DNA from: Chloroflexota bacterium
GTDB lineage: Bacteria > Chloroflexota > Anaerolineae > Anaerolineales > Anaerolineaceae
Assembly: GCA_023381565.1 (NCBI GenBank)
Contig: JAMCRR010000037.1
Coordinates: 50,171-114,170, forward strand
Reading direction: 5' to 3'
Length of the DNA stretch: 64,000 bases
The translations under genes and the position numbers were made by a program. Each line of letters opens with the position of its first letter. The stretch's first letter is position 1. Below the pieces are notes generated by a model. That model saw nothing but the letters and a program-made list of their open reading frames with translations. It searched no databases and had not been told where the DNA came from. Of the stretch, positions 1 to 8,713 are shown one piece after another.

Positions 1-815
1 TTCTGATGGCGCTCGATGACTTCTGTTGCTAAATAATCCAGGATATGCCGGTGACTACCCGTGAAGGTTTGCACAGCCTTGGGGAGATTGGACTGGTTTT
101 GGAGTAGGATCGCGGCGATTTGCAACCCGGCGACCCACCCCTCGGCTTTCTGGACCAGTGCAGTAACCTCCCTTTCCTCGAGCGGCATCCCCAAAATATC
201 TTGAAAAAATAACCTGGCATCATCGGTGTTGAAGCACAGGTCAGCGGCGCGAAATTCGAGCAGCTGACCACGGGCACGCAGCAGCGGTAAGTTGATTGGC
301 GGATCGGAGCGCGTGGCGATGATCAAATGAAGGTTCCCGGGCATGTGTTCGAAGAGGTACTCGAGTCCTTCATGGACAACCTGATTTTGCACTTCCTGAT
401 AGTCATCCAGGATGAGTGTGAACTCTTTATTCGAGGCTGCCAAGTCGTTGATCAGGGCAATCCATACTGCCGGGACAGATAGCGGTCGAGGGGGTTGCAA
501 CATCCTGGGGATCAGTACACCAACGTCTGGGTCGACATGTTGGATTGCGGCCAGGAAGTAGCGCAGAAATTGTGCCAGGTCGTTATCGCTGCGGTCGAGT
601 GAAACCCAGCCGATCGGTCCTGTAAGACGATAGACCCACTGGCTGAGCAGAGTGGTCTTTCCATAGCCGGGAGGAGCACAGACCAGGGTCAATCCCTGGT
701 GGAGCGCAGCATCGAGTCTTTCGAGCAAGTGCAAGCGAACCACCTGTTTTTCACGAACGGGTGGAGGATGCAACTTGGTGTAGAGCAGGTCCATCCGGGA
801 TGAATGATGAGACAT
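1..815 (-). CDS. LuxR/MalT-type ATP-dependent transcriptional regulator, N-terminal part (runs off the window)
   Basis: The reverse strand is open from an ATG at 815 to the window edge (271 codons). The translation has a P-loop (APPGYGKTTLL, about residues 47-57), a Walker B (LILDD, about 134-138) and a segment reading EGLEYLFEHMPGNLHLII followed by TRSDPP, typical of the STAND ATPase module of MalT-like LuxR regulators. In that family the ATPase is followed by TPR-like repeats and a C-terminal LuxR helix-turn-helix, which would lie outside the window. Such proteins bind ATP and a small inducer and activate transcription. The inducer cannot be read from what is visible. Confidence 0.88.
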   Translation of the reverse strand, partial: MSHHSSRMDLLYTKLHPPPVREKQVVRLHLLERLDAALHQGLTLVCAPPGYGKTTLLSQWVYRLTGPIGWVSLDRSDNDLAQFLRYFLAAIQHVDPDVGVLIPRMLQPPRPLSVPAVWIALINDLAASNKEFTLILDDYQEVQNQVVHEGLEYLFEHMPGNLHLIIATRSDPPINLPLLRARGQLLEFRAADLCFNTDDARLFFQDILGMPLEEREVTALVQKAEGWVAGLQIAAILLQNQSNLPKAVQTFTGSHRHILDYLATEVIERHQ

Positions 816-894
816 CGGTTAACCCCTAAGAGACGGAATTCGAGATTAATCCATCCTTAAGCGTGATTATACATCCCTCAGATCTCAAAGTCGA

Positions 895-1158
895 TTATGG
901 GAGAAATTTAGCATATTGGTGTGGAATATCTGGGAGCAGAGAGAATAGAAGACACATAGGAGCCCTGGTAATAATCACCTTCCCATCGTCCCGCAATACC
1001 TTAACAGGAGTAAAGGAGTATCTGCAATGAGGGTAATGCAGCATATAACCGAGATCGCCCAGCACGAACTGAGCGATCTCGATTGCAGATCCCTTGCACT
1101 TTGAAAGATTCACCACCAGAACGATTAAGTCTGGCAGTAAGTGCAGAGTACGCCACAT
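895..1158 (-). CDS. Possible small protein of unknown function (87 aa)
   Basis: A reading frame begins MWRTLHLLPDLIVLV and ends PHQYAKFLP, directly downstream of tRNA-Ser on the same strand. The hydrophobic N-terminus and lack of biased composition make it look somewhat protein-like. The longer frame reaching back to 1233 would start inside the tRNA and is not credible. There is no clear ribosome binding site and I do not recognise a family. It could be a chance frame filling the 375-nt space between the LuxR gene and the tRNA. Confidence 0.3.
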   Translation of the reverse strand: MWRTLHLLPDLIVLVVNLSKCKGSAIEIAQFVLGDLGYMLHYPHCRYSFTPVKVLRDDGKVIITRAPMCLLFSLLPDIPHQYAKFLP

Positions 1159-1190
1159 GTGACGCCGCTGCCTTGGGGATCTAATAACCT

Positions 1191-1278
<88 letters not shown>

Positions 1279-1481
1279 CGATTGCCCGGCCGGCTTAGAG
1301 AGCCGGGCGGTTGAGAATTATAACATGGATCAATTTAACCTCTGGCTTCAGGTTGGCTTTCGATCGGTCATTCTCCCCATCAATTTGTTGTAAAATCTAC
1401 TTGTCTGCGCCATGAAGCAGCGTGCCTCAGGGCAGTTATTTCGAGAATGACCTTCCTGAGTTCTAATGGCGGAGGTGAGGT

Positions 1482-1754
1482 ATGGCCAATGGTATGAAGA
1501 TCTATGTATGCCCGCAATGCTTCTGCATCTCTGAAACGCCCGGGCGCTGCCACGATCGCGAAATGCTCTGCTGCGCGGTTGGAAAACCAGGCGACCGGCG
1601 GCGCCGCCCGGTGATGGATGGCCGCGGCAGAATCTGGTCGCGCGCCCCGCGCTGGTTTCTGGAAGCGTCAGGCTGGGTCCAGGCCGGACCTCGCTACACG
1701 CCGCTGGTGGATTGTGAACTCAATCAGCCGCGCATCTCGGCTTTCAACCCCTGA
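1482..1754 (+). CDS. Small cysteine-rich (zinc-ribbon-like) protein, unknown function
   Basis: This 90-codon gene has a strong ribosome binding site (GGAGGTGAG) just before the ATG at 1482; an internal ATG at 1494 is the alternative. The N-terminus has a CPQC knuckle followed by PGRC and a CC pair (about residues 10-31), then a segment with RRPVMD and SRAPRWFLE. This layout resembles a small zinc-ribbon family I associate with Anaerolineae, but I cannot name it firmly. It converges on the isomerase gene and overlaps its 3' end by about 30 nt. Bases 1494-1517 also occur, inverted, inside that isomerase gene. Confidence 0.6.
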   Translation: MANGMKIYVCPQCFCISETPGRCHDREMLCCAVGKPGDRRRRPVMDGRGRIWSRAPRWFLEASGWVQAGPRYTPLVDCELNQPRISAFNP

Positions 1755-1931
1755 ATGGCTTCGACGGGTGTGGGATCAACCTCATACGACATGGCCAGGT
1801 AGTAGGCCACATAATCTCCCATCAGTAGCGTCGTCCACATATGCTCCAGGGGGTTTTCTCCTCGGGCGTCGACGTAGTCGGTATTGAGTCCTTCTTGCAG
1901 GAAGCCTTTGCGGGCATACATAGATCTTCAT
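1494..1931. repeat. 24-nt perfect inverted repeat (1494-1517 and 1908-1931)
   Basis: The 24 bases beginning ATGAAGATCTATG at 1494 on the plus strand recur exactly on the minus strand from 1931 down to 1908. The plus copy is the natural 5' coding end of the small zinc-ribbon gene. The minus copy lies inside the isomerase gene, where it adds six codons including TGA. Just past the match the two copies still resemble each other (TGCTTCTGCA and GGCTTCCTGCA), the sort of microhomology expected at a template-switch junction. Confidence 0.9.
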
Positions 1932-2797
1932 GTCAGCTCTAGCCGCAGGCTGTTGCGCGGGTGGTCGGAAGGCGCCCGCAGGAAAATCACCAGGTTATCT
2001 TTCAAGACCTTTTCCGGGTTGAGCAGTCCGGCCATGGTGTTGTGGTCTGCCTCGGGCAGGAACTCGAACTGCGCCCAGGCTTTTGCAACCTCGTTGATCT
2101 GCGTTTTCCAACGGCGGGCTACTGGCGCCAGGAAATCGGCTGCCATTATGGTCACCCAGCGCCCGTGCAGCTGGCCGGCGAGGCGTTTAGCCGGGTTTTT
2201 AGCCACCGGCACGCCGGCTTGCATCTCGGATTGCACCTGGCGCATAGCTGCGACTGTGCTCTCGACCTGTGGGGTGGGATCGGGGATCAGGTTCAGGCGG
2301 GCGATTACCGCCAGAAGAAGCCCAAACGAATAGCCGACGGCCGCCCGCGGCTGGCCGTGATGCTCGAAGTGCCAGGCAGGCACCCCGGCTGCCTGAGCAG
2401 CTTGAGAAAGTTTGCCTCCGGTGCTGATGGTCAGCAGGCGGCAGTTGGCAGATCGAGCCTGTTCGAAGGCAGACAGCGTTTCTTCGGTATCCCCGGAATG
2501 CGAGCAGGCGACGACCAGGGTTTCGGGCCCCTGCGCCCAGGCAGGCAGCCCGTAATTCCGGTGCACGATCACCGGCATAGAGCTGTGCGGCTCAACGAAT
2601 GCAGATACCAGGTCTCCACCGATCGCTGAGCCGCCCATGCCTGTCACCAGGATGGTTTTTACGCCGTGGAAATCTGGCAGGGGCTGTTCCTGGCCCAGGC
2701 GCCAGGCGGCGCCAAACTGCTCGGGAAGTGCGTCTATATAAACGATCATGTTCTCGGCGTCGATCTTTTGGAAAGCGGATAAATCATCAAGGTTCAT
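1724..2797 (-). pseudogene. Bifunctional phosphoglucose/phosphomannose isomerase, interrupted by an in-frame TGA
   Basis: The gene starts at the ATG at 2797 (GGAG 8 nt upstream). SIS-domain motifs are clear: TGMGGSAIGGD (about residues 52-62) and ACSHSGDTEE (about 97-106), with a PGI_C-type second half. Family members interconvert glucose 6-phosphate, mannose 6-phosphate and fructose 6-phosphate. After 289 codons the frame meets TGA at 1928-1930. It then resumes in the same frame with RKGFLQEGLNT through EAIQGLKAEM, the expected family C-terminus, ending at 1724. The six codons at the break are an inverted copy of nearby DNA. The truncated product would lack the last 60 or so residues, which carry part of the active-site region in this family, so it is probably inactive unless read through. 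Confidence 0.88.
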
Positions 2798-2828
2798 AGA
2801 AGGCACTCCAATCGTAGAAAAAGTCGGT

Positions 2829-3653
2829 TTACTCTCTTTCGGCGGTGATCCGCCGGTAGATTTCTTTGCGCGGCCAGCCAGAGGCTTCGGCCAGGCGGCG
2901 GGCGAGCTCTGAAGGCGTGGCTCCCGCGGCCAGTTCCTCTTCGATCGAGCTGCGCAGGCGTTCTTCCGTCCAGGGTTCTGCCTGTACAAGCCTGCCGCTC
3001 ACCACCAGGGTAAATTCTCCCCGGGGATTCTCCTGGCGGTAATACTCCAGGGCAGAGCTGAGCGTGCCGCGGAAAATTTCTTCATGCACTTTAGTCAGCT
3101 CGCGCGCCACAGCCACCGGCCGGTCCCCCAATACTGCGGCAATGTCGGAAAGAGCGTCCAGGAGGCGGTGAGGGGTCTCAAGCCAGATTAAAGTATACGG
3201 CAGATTGGCAACATTCTCCAGCGCATGGCGCCTATCGTTGCTTTTACGCGGCAGGTAACCCAAATAGAGAAAACTGTCGGTCGGCAATCCGGACCCTACA
3301 AGCGCTGCCAGCGGGGCGGCGGGGCCTGGAATGACCGTCACAATATGCCCGGCGGATAGGGCGGCTTTCACCAGCTCGTATCCAGGGTCGTTCAATGCCG
3401 GTGTCCCGGCGTCTGAAACCAGAGCCACAGGGCCGCTCTCCAGGGCAGCCAGGACCGCCCCCAATTTGCTGATTTTATTGTGCTCGTGGTAGCTGATCAG
3501 AGGCGTGTGTATGTCGTAAGCCGAGAGCAGCTTGCGCGTGTGGCGAGTATCCTCTGCGGCAATCAGCCGCACCTCCCGCAGCGTACGCAGAGCGCGCATG
3601 GAAATATCTTCCAAGTTCCCAATCGGGGTTGCCACCAGGAACAGCGTGCTCAT
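2829..3653 (-). CDS. rsmI: 16S rRNA (cytidine(1402)-2'-O)-methyltransferase
   Basis: A 274-residue protein starting MSTLFLVATPIGNLEDIS, the hallmark of RsmI in the SAM-dependent tetrapyrrole-methylase fold. The AEDTRHTRKLL segment (about residues 34-44) and the ALVSDAGTPALNDPG loop (about 80-94) are present. It 2'-O-methylates C1402 of 16S rRNA in the decoding centre. I chose the ATG at 3653 because it begins exactly at the family start and lies 4 nt past the upstream stop. A longer frame from 3701 would overlap the upstream gene and has its GGAGG too close to the start. It is probably cotranscribed with the lipoprotein gene upstream and lies ahead of the isomerase gene. Confidence 0.95.
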   Translation of the reverse strand: MSTLFLVATPIGNLEDISMRALRTLREVRLIAAEDTRHTRKLLSAYDIHTPLISYHEHNKISKLGAVLAALESGPVALVSDAGTPALNDPGYELVKAALSAGHIVTVIPGPAAPLAALVGSGLPTDSFLYLGYLPRKSNDRRHALENVANLPYTLIWLETPHRLLDALSDIAAVLGDRPVAVARELTKVHEEIFRGTLSSALEYYRQENPRGEFTLVVSGRLVQAEPWTEERLRSSIEEELAAGATPSELARRLAEASGWPRKEIYRRITAERE

Positions 3654-3657
3654 GATC

Positions 3658-4824
3658 TCAGGGAAGGGACCACGTTTCGAATGTGATTGTAAGCGTTCCA
3701 TCCTCCGGGTTTAGCTGGTCCAGGCGCAGCCAACCGGGAAAACCAGATCTTGTCTGGTAGCAGGCGTAGGCGCCTGTGGAGGCAAGATCCAGGGAGACGG
3801 GCGCAGAGCTCAATGCTGCCGTCTGGCATACTGCCGGCGAAGGAGAAATGGCAGCGAAAGAAGCTAATCTGGCTCCATTCAAAGGATTGAGGTGGTAGCC
3901 CTGCTCTTCCCCCAACGCATAACGCACGTCGCCGGTATCGCCCTGCCCAACCTGGCCTTTATCCAGGTCGAAGTTGTTGCCCGGCTGCAGGGTTGCCTGG
4001 CCCGCGGCCGTGGCTTCTGGGGTCGATGAGACAATGGGGGAGGGAAGGGGAGAAGGGGCTGCAGTGGGAGCAGAAGTCGGGATGGAGGTCGAGATGGAGG
4101 TAGGAATGGGGGAAGGCGCCTCAGTTGGGACGAAAGAAGGAACAGGAGAAGGAACGAGGGAAGGGAGAATGGGGGGTGTTCCTGTTGCCACAACTTGAAT
4201 GCGCACCCAAAACGGGGCATCCCCATAGGGGCCCAGGCCAAATAACTCGCCGGATTCATTCTCCAACTTCCAATTGCTCTGGTACACGCCAGGTTTTTCC
4301 GGAGCTTGCATATCCACAGTTACATCAAGGCTTTGCCCGGGAGCGACAACCTCGGATAGGGGTTTCTTCAGGGTGGCGTCGAATTTTTGCCCAGAAAACC
4401 ATACCAGCGAGTAACCCTCCGTCCAGGAGCATTCTCCGGTGTTCAGCAATCTCCAGGTTTTGGAAAACTCCTCCCCGGGACCTACATGGGTGTCGTCTGG
4501 CATGGTGATATCGAGGGGGTTTCCCGGCGCAGCGCGATCGCATCTCACCTGCGGGGTAGGGTCTGCCGATGAGGAGACAGAGGAAGTGGCAGCTTTAGTC
4601 TCAAAAGCCGTTTCTGTGGCAGTGGATGTGCTATCTGCGGTTTGCGGGGGCCGGGTTTGTTCGGAAGGTGAAGGGTTCGGAGTGTCTTTCGGTGAGTTTG
4701 AGGGAAATACCGAGGTTGAAGGCTGAGGTGTCTCTTGATCTTGACGAGATGCGGGAAGATTGCAGGCTGCAAGGCTTGCCGCCAGCATGATTGCTGCAAT
4801 CAGGGAGTAATGTTTCTTCGTCAT
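3658..4824 (-). CDS. Lipoprotein with NBR1-type Ig-like domain
   Basis: A 388-residue exported protein. It has a Lys-Lys signal peptide with lipobox LAAC (Cys21), then a Pro/Ser/Thr-rich linker. An Ig-like fold of the next-to-BRCA1 type follows (about residues 100-210; markers FSKTWRLLNTGECSW and PGVYQSNWKL), then a second low-complexity linker of PSPIPTS type and a C-terminal part with WLRLDQLNPEDGTL. The Ig module is common in Chloroflexi surface proteins and probably binds protein or polysaccharide, but no ligand is evident. It lies 4 nt upstream of rsmI. Confidence 0.8.
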   Translation of the reverse strand: MTKKHYSLIAAIMLAASLAACNLPASRQDQETPQPSTSVFPSNSPKDTPNPSPSEQTRPPQTADSTSTATETAFETKAATSSVSSSADPTPQVRCDRAAPGNPLDITMPDDTHVGPGEEFSKTWRLLNTGECSWTEGYSLVWFSGQKFDATLKKPLSEVVAPGQSLDVTVDMQAPEKPGVYQSNWKLENESGELFGLGPYGDAPFWVRIQVVATGTPPILPSLVPSPVPSFVPTEAPSPIPTSISTSIPTSAPTAAPSPLPSPIVSSTPEATAAGQATLQPGNNFDLDKGQVGQGDTGDVRYALGEEQGYHLNPLNGARLASFAAISPSPAVCQTAALSSAPVSLDLASTGAYACYQTRSGFPGWLRLDQLNPEDGTLTITFETWSLP

Positions 4825-5041
4825 AACATATCCGGGCCGATTCGGCCATTGCCTTGCTGCTATTATATGCCATTCGCGCCCCCTGTTGCCAAGAGACTAT
4901 TCATTCACGCCTTGCCAGAAATCGGAGATTAAAGTATAGTCACGCTGTACTCCTTTGCACCGGTAGCACCACAAAGAATCGTGGTTGATTCCCCCATGAT
5001 TTGCTGGGGTGGAACCTAAATATCTGATTGATGGGTTTGAG

Positions 5042-6964
5042 ATGAATTTTGTACCGAAAGAAGAAGTCCAACCCTCGAAAGAGCAACTTTCCTGGCTCGA
5101 TCGCCCATTGCTTCCACTGCTTTCTTCCATAAAAATCGAAACGATCTTGATCACTCTGATCTTGATCCTGGCTGTATTCAGCCGGTTTTACATTCTGGGC
5201 GCCCGGGTGATGAGTCACGATGAAACAAACCATGTGGTACCCTCCTGGGAGCTGTATCAGGGCCAGGGGTACGTTCATGATCCAATCACTCACGGCCCCC
5301 TGCAATTCCACCTGATTGCGCTGACCTTCTTTCTGTTCGGTGACAGCGATTTTACCGCCCGCATTCCAGCCGCGCTGTTCAGCATTGCCACGGTCGCATT
5401 CGCCTGGTGGGGCTTCCGCCGTTACTTCGGCCGTACCGGAGCGTTGGTATCTTCCTTCTTGATGTTGATCTCGCCGTACATGCTCTTTTACGGCCGCTAC
5501 GTTCGCAACGAAGCATTTATTGCCTTGTTTGGATTGGTTACCCTGTTTGCCATGCTCCGGTACCTGGAGACGGGGCAGAACCGCTACATTTTTCTTCTCA
5601 CGACGGTCACCATCCTGAACTTTACCGCAAAAGAGACGGCGTATATCTACACTGCCCAGGCGCTGCTTTTCTTGGGAGTACTGTTTCTCGTGCGGGTCTC
5701 AAAAAAGGATTGGAATAATCCTTCCAGGATGCGCCCCTTCATGGTCGCTCTGGCAGCAGGGATCGTGCTGCTCGTGGGAGCCATCGGGGTGCACGTCATG
5801 GCTCAACCGACTGGAGCAGGCACGGCGACGGCGGTGGCTGCGCCCAGTACGGTTGCCACGCCGCCCGCAGCCGCGACCGGCTTGCCTCCTTCACCGATCG
5901 CCGCCGGTCTGGCAGTATTAGGGGTGATCTCCCTGATTGCCGCGGGCTATTTCTTGGTAACGGGTCTTACCTGGAAGAGTATCCGCAGCGAACGCTCGTT
6001 CGACCTGCTCATCTTGCTGGGGACACTCGTCCTGCCATTGCTGACCGCCTTCCCGGTTAACCTCGTGGGGTGGAACCCGCAGGATTATTCGAATACCGGA
6101 ATCCTGCATACGAGCCTCTTCCTGATCCCTATGACGCTGATCGCCATCGGTATTGGGGTTTGGTGGAGGCCGAGATTATGGCTGCAGAATGCCGCCATTT
6201 TCTATGGGATTTTCACCTTCTTTTTTACAACCTTTTTCACCAATGGACCGGGATTTTTTACCGGCATGGTCGGCTCTCTGGGTTACTGGCTGGCCCAGCA
6301 AGGGGTTGATCGGGGCAGCCAGCCTCTATACTATTACGCTCTGATCCAGATCCCCATGTACGAGTATCTCCCGGCGATTGGCACCCTGGTGGCAATCTAC
6401 CTCGCATTCCGCGGGCGGTTCCCCATCAGTGTTCCGGAGCAGCCCGCTGTGGAAGCCGAACCGCTCGCCGCAGAAATGGTCGAAGTTGGCGATGGCGTGA
6501 TTGGATCGAACGGCCATGCGGATGGACAGGACGAATTGGTTGCTGAGGATGCCGAAAACCCTATTGACCTTGAGCCGCCCTCCGAGCCGCAGGAGGTCCC
6601 GTTCGTAGCCTTATTGCTCTACTGGGTATTTACTGCCCTGGTGGCTTACAGTATAGCAGGTGAAAAAATGCCCTGGCTCACCGTGCACATCGCCCTGCCG
6701 ATGATCATTGCCGCCGGCTGGGCGTTCGGCCATCTCATCGACACTGCCCCCTGGAAGACCTGGCTACAGAAACGAGGGCTGCTTGCCCTGCTGCTTTTGC
6801 CGGTGTTCTTTTTCAGCCTGCTGGGAGTGCTTTCCAGCCTTTTAGGAACACAGCCACCATTTCAGGGGAAAGACCTGGTTCAGCTCGAAAGCACGGCTTC
6901 TTTTCTGATCGCCTTGATCGTGCTCGTGGCCAGCGGCGCCGGTCTACTCAGGATCAGAGCGTAA
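5042..6964 (+). CDS. Agl23-like (TIGR03663) multi-membrane-span protein; 5' part of a gene split by a stop
   Basis: A polytopic protein of GT-C/dolichyl-phosphate-mannosyltransferase type. It has a first membrane span, then a loop carrying the acidic SHDETNH motif (about residue 60 from the ATG) and a second conserved THGPLQFHL segment, then about ten more spans. This family is annotated as flippase-activity-associated protein Agl23 and is linked to surface glycosylation. I prefer the ATG at 5042 (MNFVPK) but a GTG at 5009 in frame is possible; neither has a strong ribosome binding site. The frame stops at TAA 6962-6964 in a membrane-associated region, and the same frame continues into the next entry. 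Confidence 0.8.
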   Translation: MNFVPKEEVQPSKEQLSWLDRPLLPLLSSIKIETILITLILILAVFSRFYILGARVMSHDETNHVVPSWELYQGQGYVHDPITHGPLQFHLIALTFFLFGDSDFTARIPAALFSIATVAFAWWGFRRYFGRTGALVSSFLMLISPYMLFYGRYVRNEAFIALFGLVTLFAMLRYLETGQNRYIFLLTTVTILNFTAKETAYIYTAQALLFLGVLFLVRVSKKDWNNPSRMRPFMVALAAGIVLLVGAIGVHVMAQPTGAGTATAVAAPSTVATPPAAATGLPPSPIAAGLAVLGVISLIAAGYFLVTGLTWKSIRSERSFDLLILLGTLVLPLLTAFPVNLVGWNPQDYSNTGILHTSLFLIPMTLIAIGIGVWWRPRLWLQNAAIFYGIFTFFFTTFFTNGPGFFTGMVGSLGYWLAQQGVDRGSQPLYYYALIQIPMYEYLPAIGTLVAIYLAFRGRFPISVPEQPAVEAEPLAAEMVEVGDGVIGSNGHADGQDELVAEDAENPIDLEPPSEPQEVPFVALLLYWVFTALVAYSIAGEKMPWLTVHIALPMIIAAGWAFGHLIDTAPWKTWLQKRGLLALLLLPVFFFSLLGVLSSLLGTQPPFQGKDLVQLESTASFLIALIVLVASGAGLLRIRA

Positions 6965-6997
6965 TGGGCCGTCGCCCATACGGCAGGGGCATTCGGG

Positions 6998-8548
6998 ATG
7001 GTGTTCCTGGCGCTGCTCACAGTCCAGACCGTACGCACATCGATCCGGTCTTCGTATATTAATTACGATAATGCCAAAGAGTTTCTGGTTTACGCCCATG
7101 CGGCTGCCGGCGATAAACAAATCCTGGCGCAGGTGCAAGAAATCTCGCAACGTATAACCGGCGGGCTGGATATAGCCGTAGCCTACGACAACGAAGCGCT
7201 GTACCCGTTCTGGTGGTACCTGCGCGACTATCCCAATAAAGTCTATTTTGCCGATAACCCGACCACCGACCTGCGCAACGATCCCATCATCATCGTCGGG
7301 GATACGAACTACAATAAGATTGCCCCGATCGTAGGGAATAACTACGATTACTACCAAACGACGCGCCTGTGGTGGCCGATGCAGGATTACTTCAACCTGA
7401 CCTGGAACCGCATCGCCTACGCCCTGACCAACCCCGCAATCCGCGCCGGCATTTGGGATATCTGGCTGAATGCCAATTACACTCAATATGCTAAGGCAAC
7501 CGATAACCAGAATCTGACGTTGACAACCTGGCAACCAAGCAACAGCATCCGCATCTATATCCGTAAAGATATCGTCGCCAAGATCTGGAACTACGGTGTC
7601 AGCCCGACGACACAGGCAACAACCGTCGACCCCTACGCAAAGGGTACCATCCAGCTTAATGCCGACCAGATCGTCGGGTCGCAGGGGACACAGCCAGGCC
7701 AGTTCCAATCGCCTCGCGCTGTGGCCGTTGCTCCCGATGGCAGCCTCTATGTGGCCGATTCAGGCAACAACCGCATCGAGCATCTGTCGGCGGATGGCAA
7801 GGTTCTGCAGGTGTGGGGTAGTTTCGCCGATATCTCCAAAGGCGCAGCGCCCGGCGGAACCTTCAACGAACCCTGGGGGGTGGCCGTCGGGCCAGACGGC
7901 TCGGTATATGTGGCAGACACCTGGAACAACCGCATCCAGAAGTTCACCGCAACCGGCCAGTTTGTCAAGATGTGGGGTTACTTTGGGACGGCTGAAAAAC
8001 CGGATGCTTTTTGGGGCCCACGCGGGGTGGCGGTCAACGCCCAGGGGCAGGTATTCGTGACAGACACCGGGAATAAACGCGTGGTCGTTTTCGACGCAAA
8101 TGGGAACTTCATCACCCAATTCGGCGGTGGAGGAGCGCAGCCAGGCCAGATGGATGAGCCTGTGGGTATTGCCGTTGATTCATCAGGCAATGTCTACGTG
8201 GCCGATACCTGGAACCAGCGTGTGGAAGTCTTCGCCCCGGATGCTTCTGGAACCAGCTACAGTTATCTGCGCACCTGGAGCATCGACGGCTGGTTCGGCC
8301 AATCGCTGGACAATAAGCCCTACCTGGCGGTGGATGGGCAAGGGCACGTGTTCGTCACCGACCCGGAAGGCTACCGCATCCTGGAATTCACCACCCAGGG
8401 CGATTTCGTACGCGCCTGGGGCACCTATTCCACAGGAGCGGACGGGTTTGGGTTGGCGGCGGGGGTGGCCGTCGACAGCCAGGGCAATATCTGGGCCACC
8501 GACGCCGGTAATAACCGCTTGATGCACTTCACGCTGCCCAAACCGTAA
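6998..8548 (+). CDS. NHL-repeat beta-propeller protein; likely 3' part of the Agl23-like gene
   Basis: This frame is in register with the preceding gene. After TAA (6962-6964) it reads WAVAHTAGAFGMVFLALL, a hydrophobic stretch that would complete a membrane span. It then has an extracytoplasmic region of about 200 residues and six NHL blades (markers PRAVAVAPDGSLYVADS, PWGVAVGPDGSVYVADT, PRGVAVNAQGQVFVTDT, PVGIAVDSSGNVYVADT, then two more divergent ones), enough for a closed six-bladed propeller. The first ATG after the stop (6998) has no good ribosome binding site. That suggests either a nonsense mutation in a single long gene or a sequencing error. NHL propellers bind protein, carbohydrate or RNA. 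Confidence 0.78.
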   Translation: MVFLALLTVQTVRTSIRSSYINYDNAKEFLVYAHAAAGDKQILAQVQEISQRITGGLDIAVAYDNEALYPFWWYLRDYPNKVYFADNPTTDLRNDPIIIVGDTNYNKIAPIVGNNYDYYQTTRLWWPMQDYFNLTWNRIAYALTNPAIRAGIWDIWLNANYTQYAKATDNQNLTLTTWQPSNSIRIYIRKDIVAKIWNYGVSPTTQATTVDPYAKGTIQLNADQIVGSQGTQPGQFQSPRAVAVAPDGSLYVADSGNNRIEHLSADGKVLQVWGSFADISKGAAPGGTFNEPWGVAVGPDGSVYVADTWNNRIQKFTATGQFVKMWGYFGTAEKPDAFWGPRGVAVNAQGQVFVTDTGNKRVVVFDANGNFITQFGGGGAQPGQMDEPVGIAVDSSGNVYVADTWNQRVEVFAPDASGTSYSYLRTWSIDGWFGQSLDNKPYLAVDGQGHVFVTDPEGYRILEFTTQGDFVRAWGTYSTGADGFGLAAGVAVDSQGNIWATDAGNNRLMHFTLPKP

Positions 8549-8555
8549 TGATGGG

Positions 8556-8617
8556 ACGCGGATTGGAGCGGATTTCCGCGGATATCCGTAATCCGCTGAT
8601 CCGTTTCATATCCGTTG
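8556..8617. repeat. Cluster of short GCGGAT/ATCCGC inverted motifs
   Basis: Directly after the NHL gene, variants of GCGGAT and its complement ATCCGC occur many times in about 60 nt, including a 7-nt arm pair AGCGGAT (8567-8573) and ATCCGCT (8591-8597). It resembles REP-like extragenic palindromes. Its function is unknown, and only one cluster is visible in this window. Confidence 0.45.
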
Positions 8618-8660
8618 ACCCCTGGGTATAAAATCCCCTCCTGCGTCTCGAAATAACTCT

Positions 8661-8693
8661 AAAAAAAGCGCCCATCGCAAGGTGGGCGCTTTT
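8661..8693. terminator. Bidirectional rho-independent terminator
   Basis: A hairpin with arms GCGCCCA (8668-8674) and TGGGCGC (8683-8689) is flanked by seven A residues on the left and TTTT on the right, so it can terminate in both directions. It sits between the convergent NHL gene and the ATP-grasp ligase gene. Confidence 0.85.
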
Positions 8694-8713
8694 CAATCCA
8701 TTGTGTAGCCTAC

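Noticed and set aside
1928-1930. The TGA in the isomerase gene as a selenocysteine codon, given selC in the window
   Set aside because: The TGA lies in a six-codon insert copied from a neighbouring gene, not at a conserved Cys position, and no SECIS-like hairpin follows it.
3974-4198. Plus-strand frame rich in Gly/Glu/Met repeats within the Ig lipoprotein gene
   Set aside because: It is the antisense shadow of the Pro/Ser/Thr linker of the lipoprotein.
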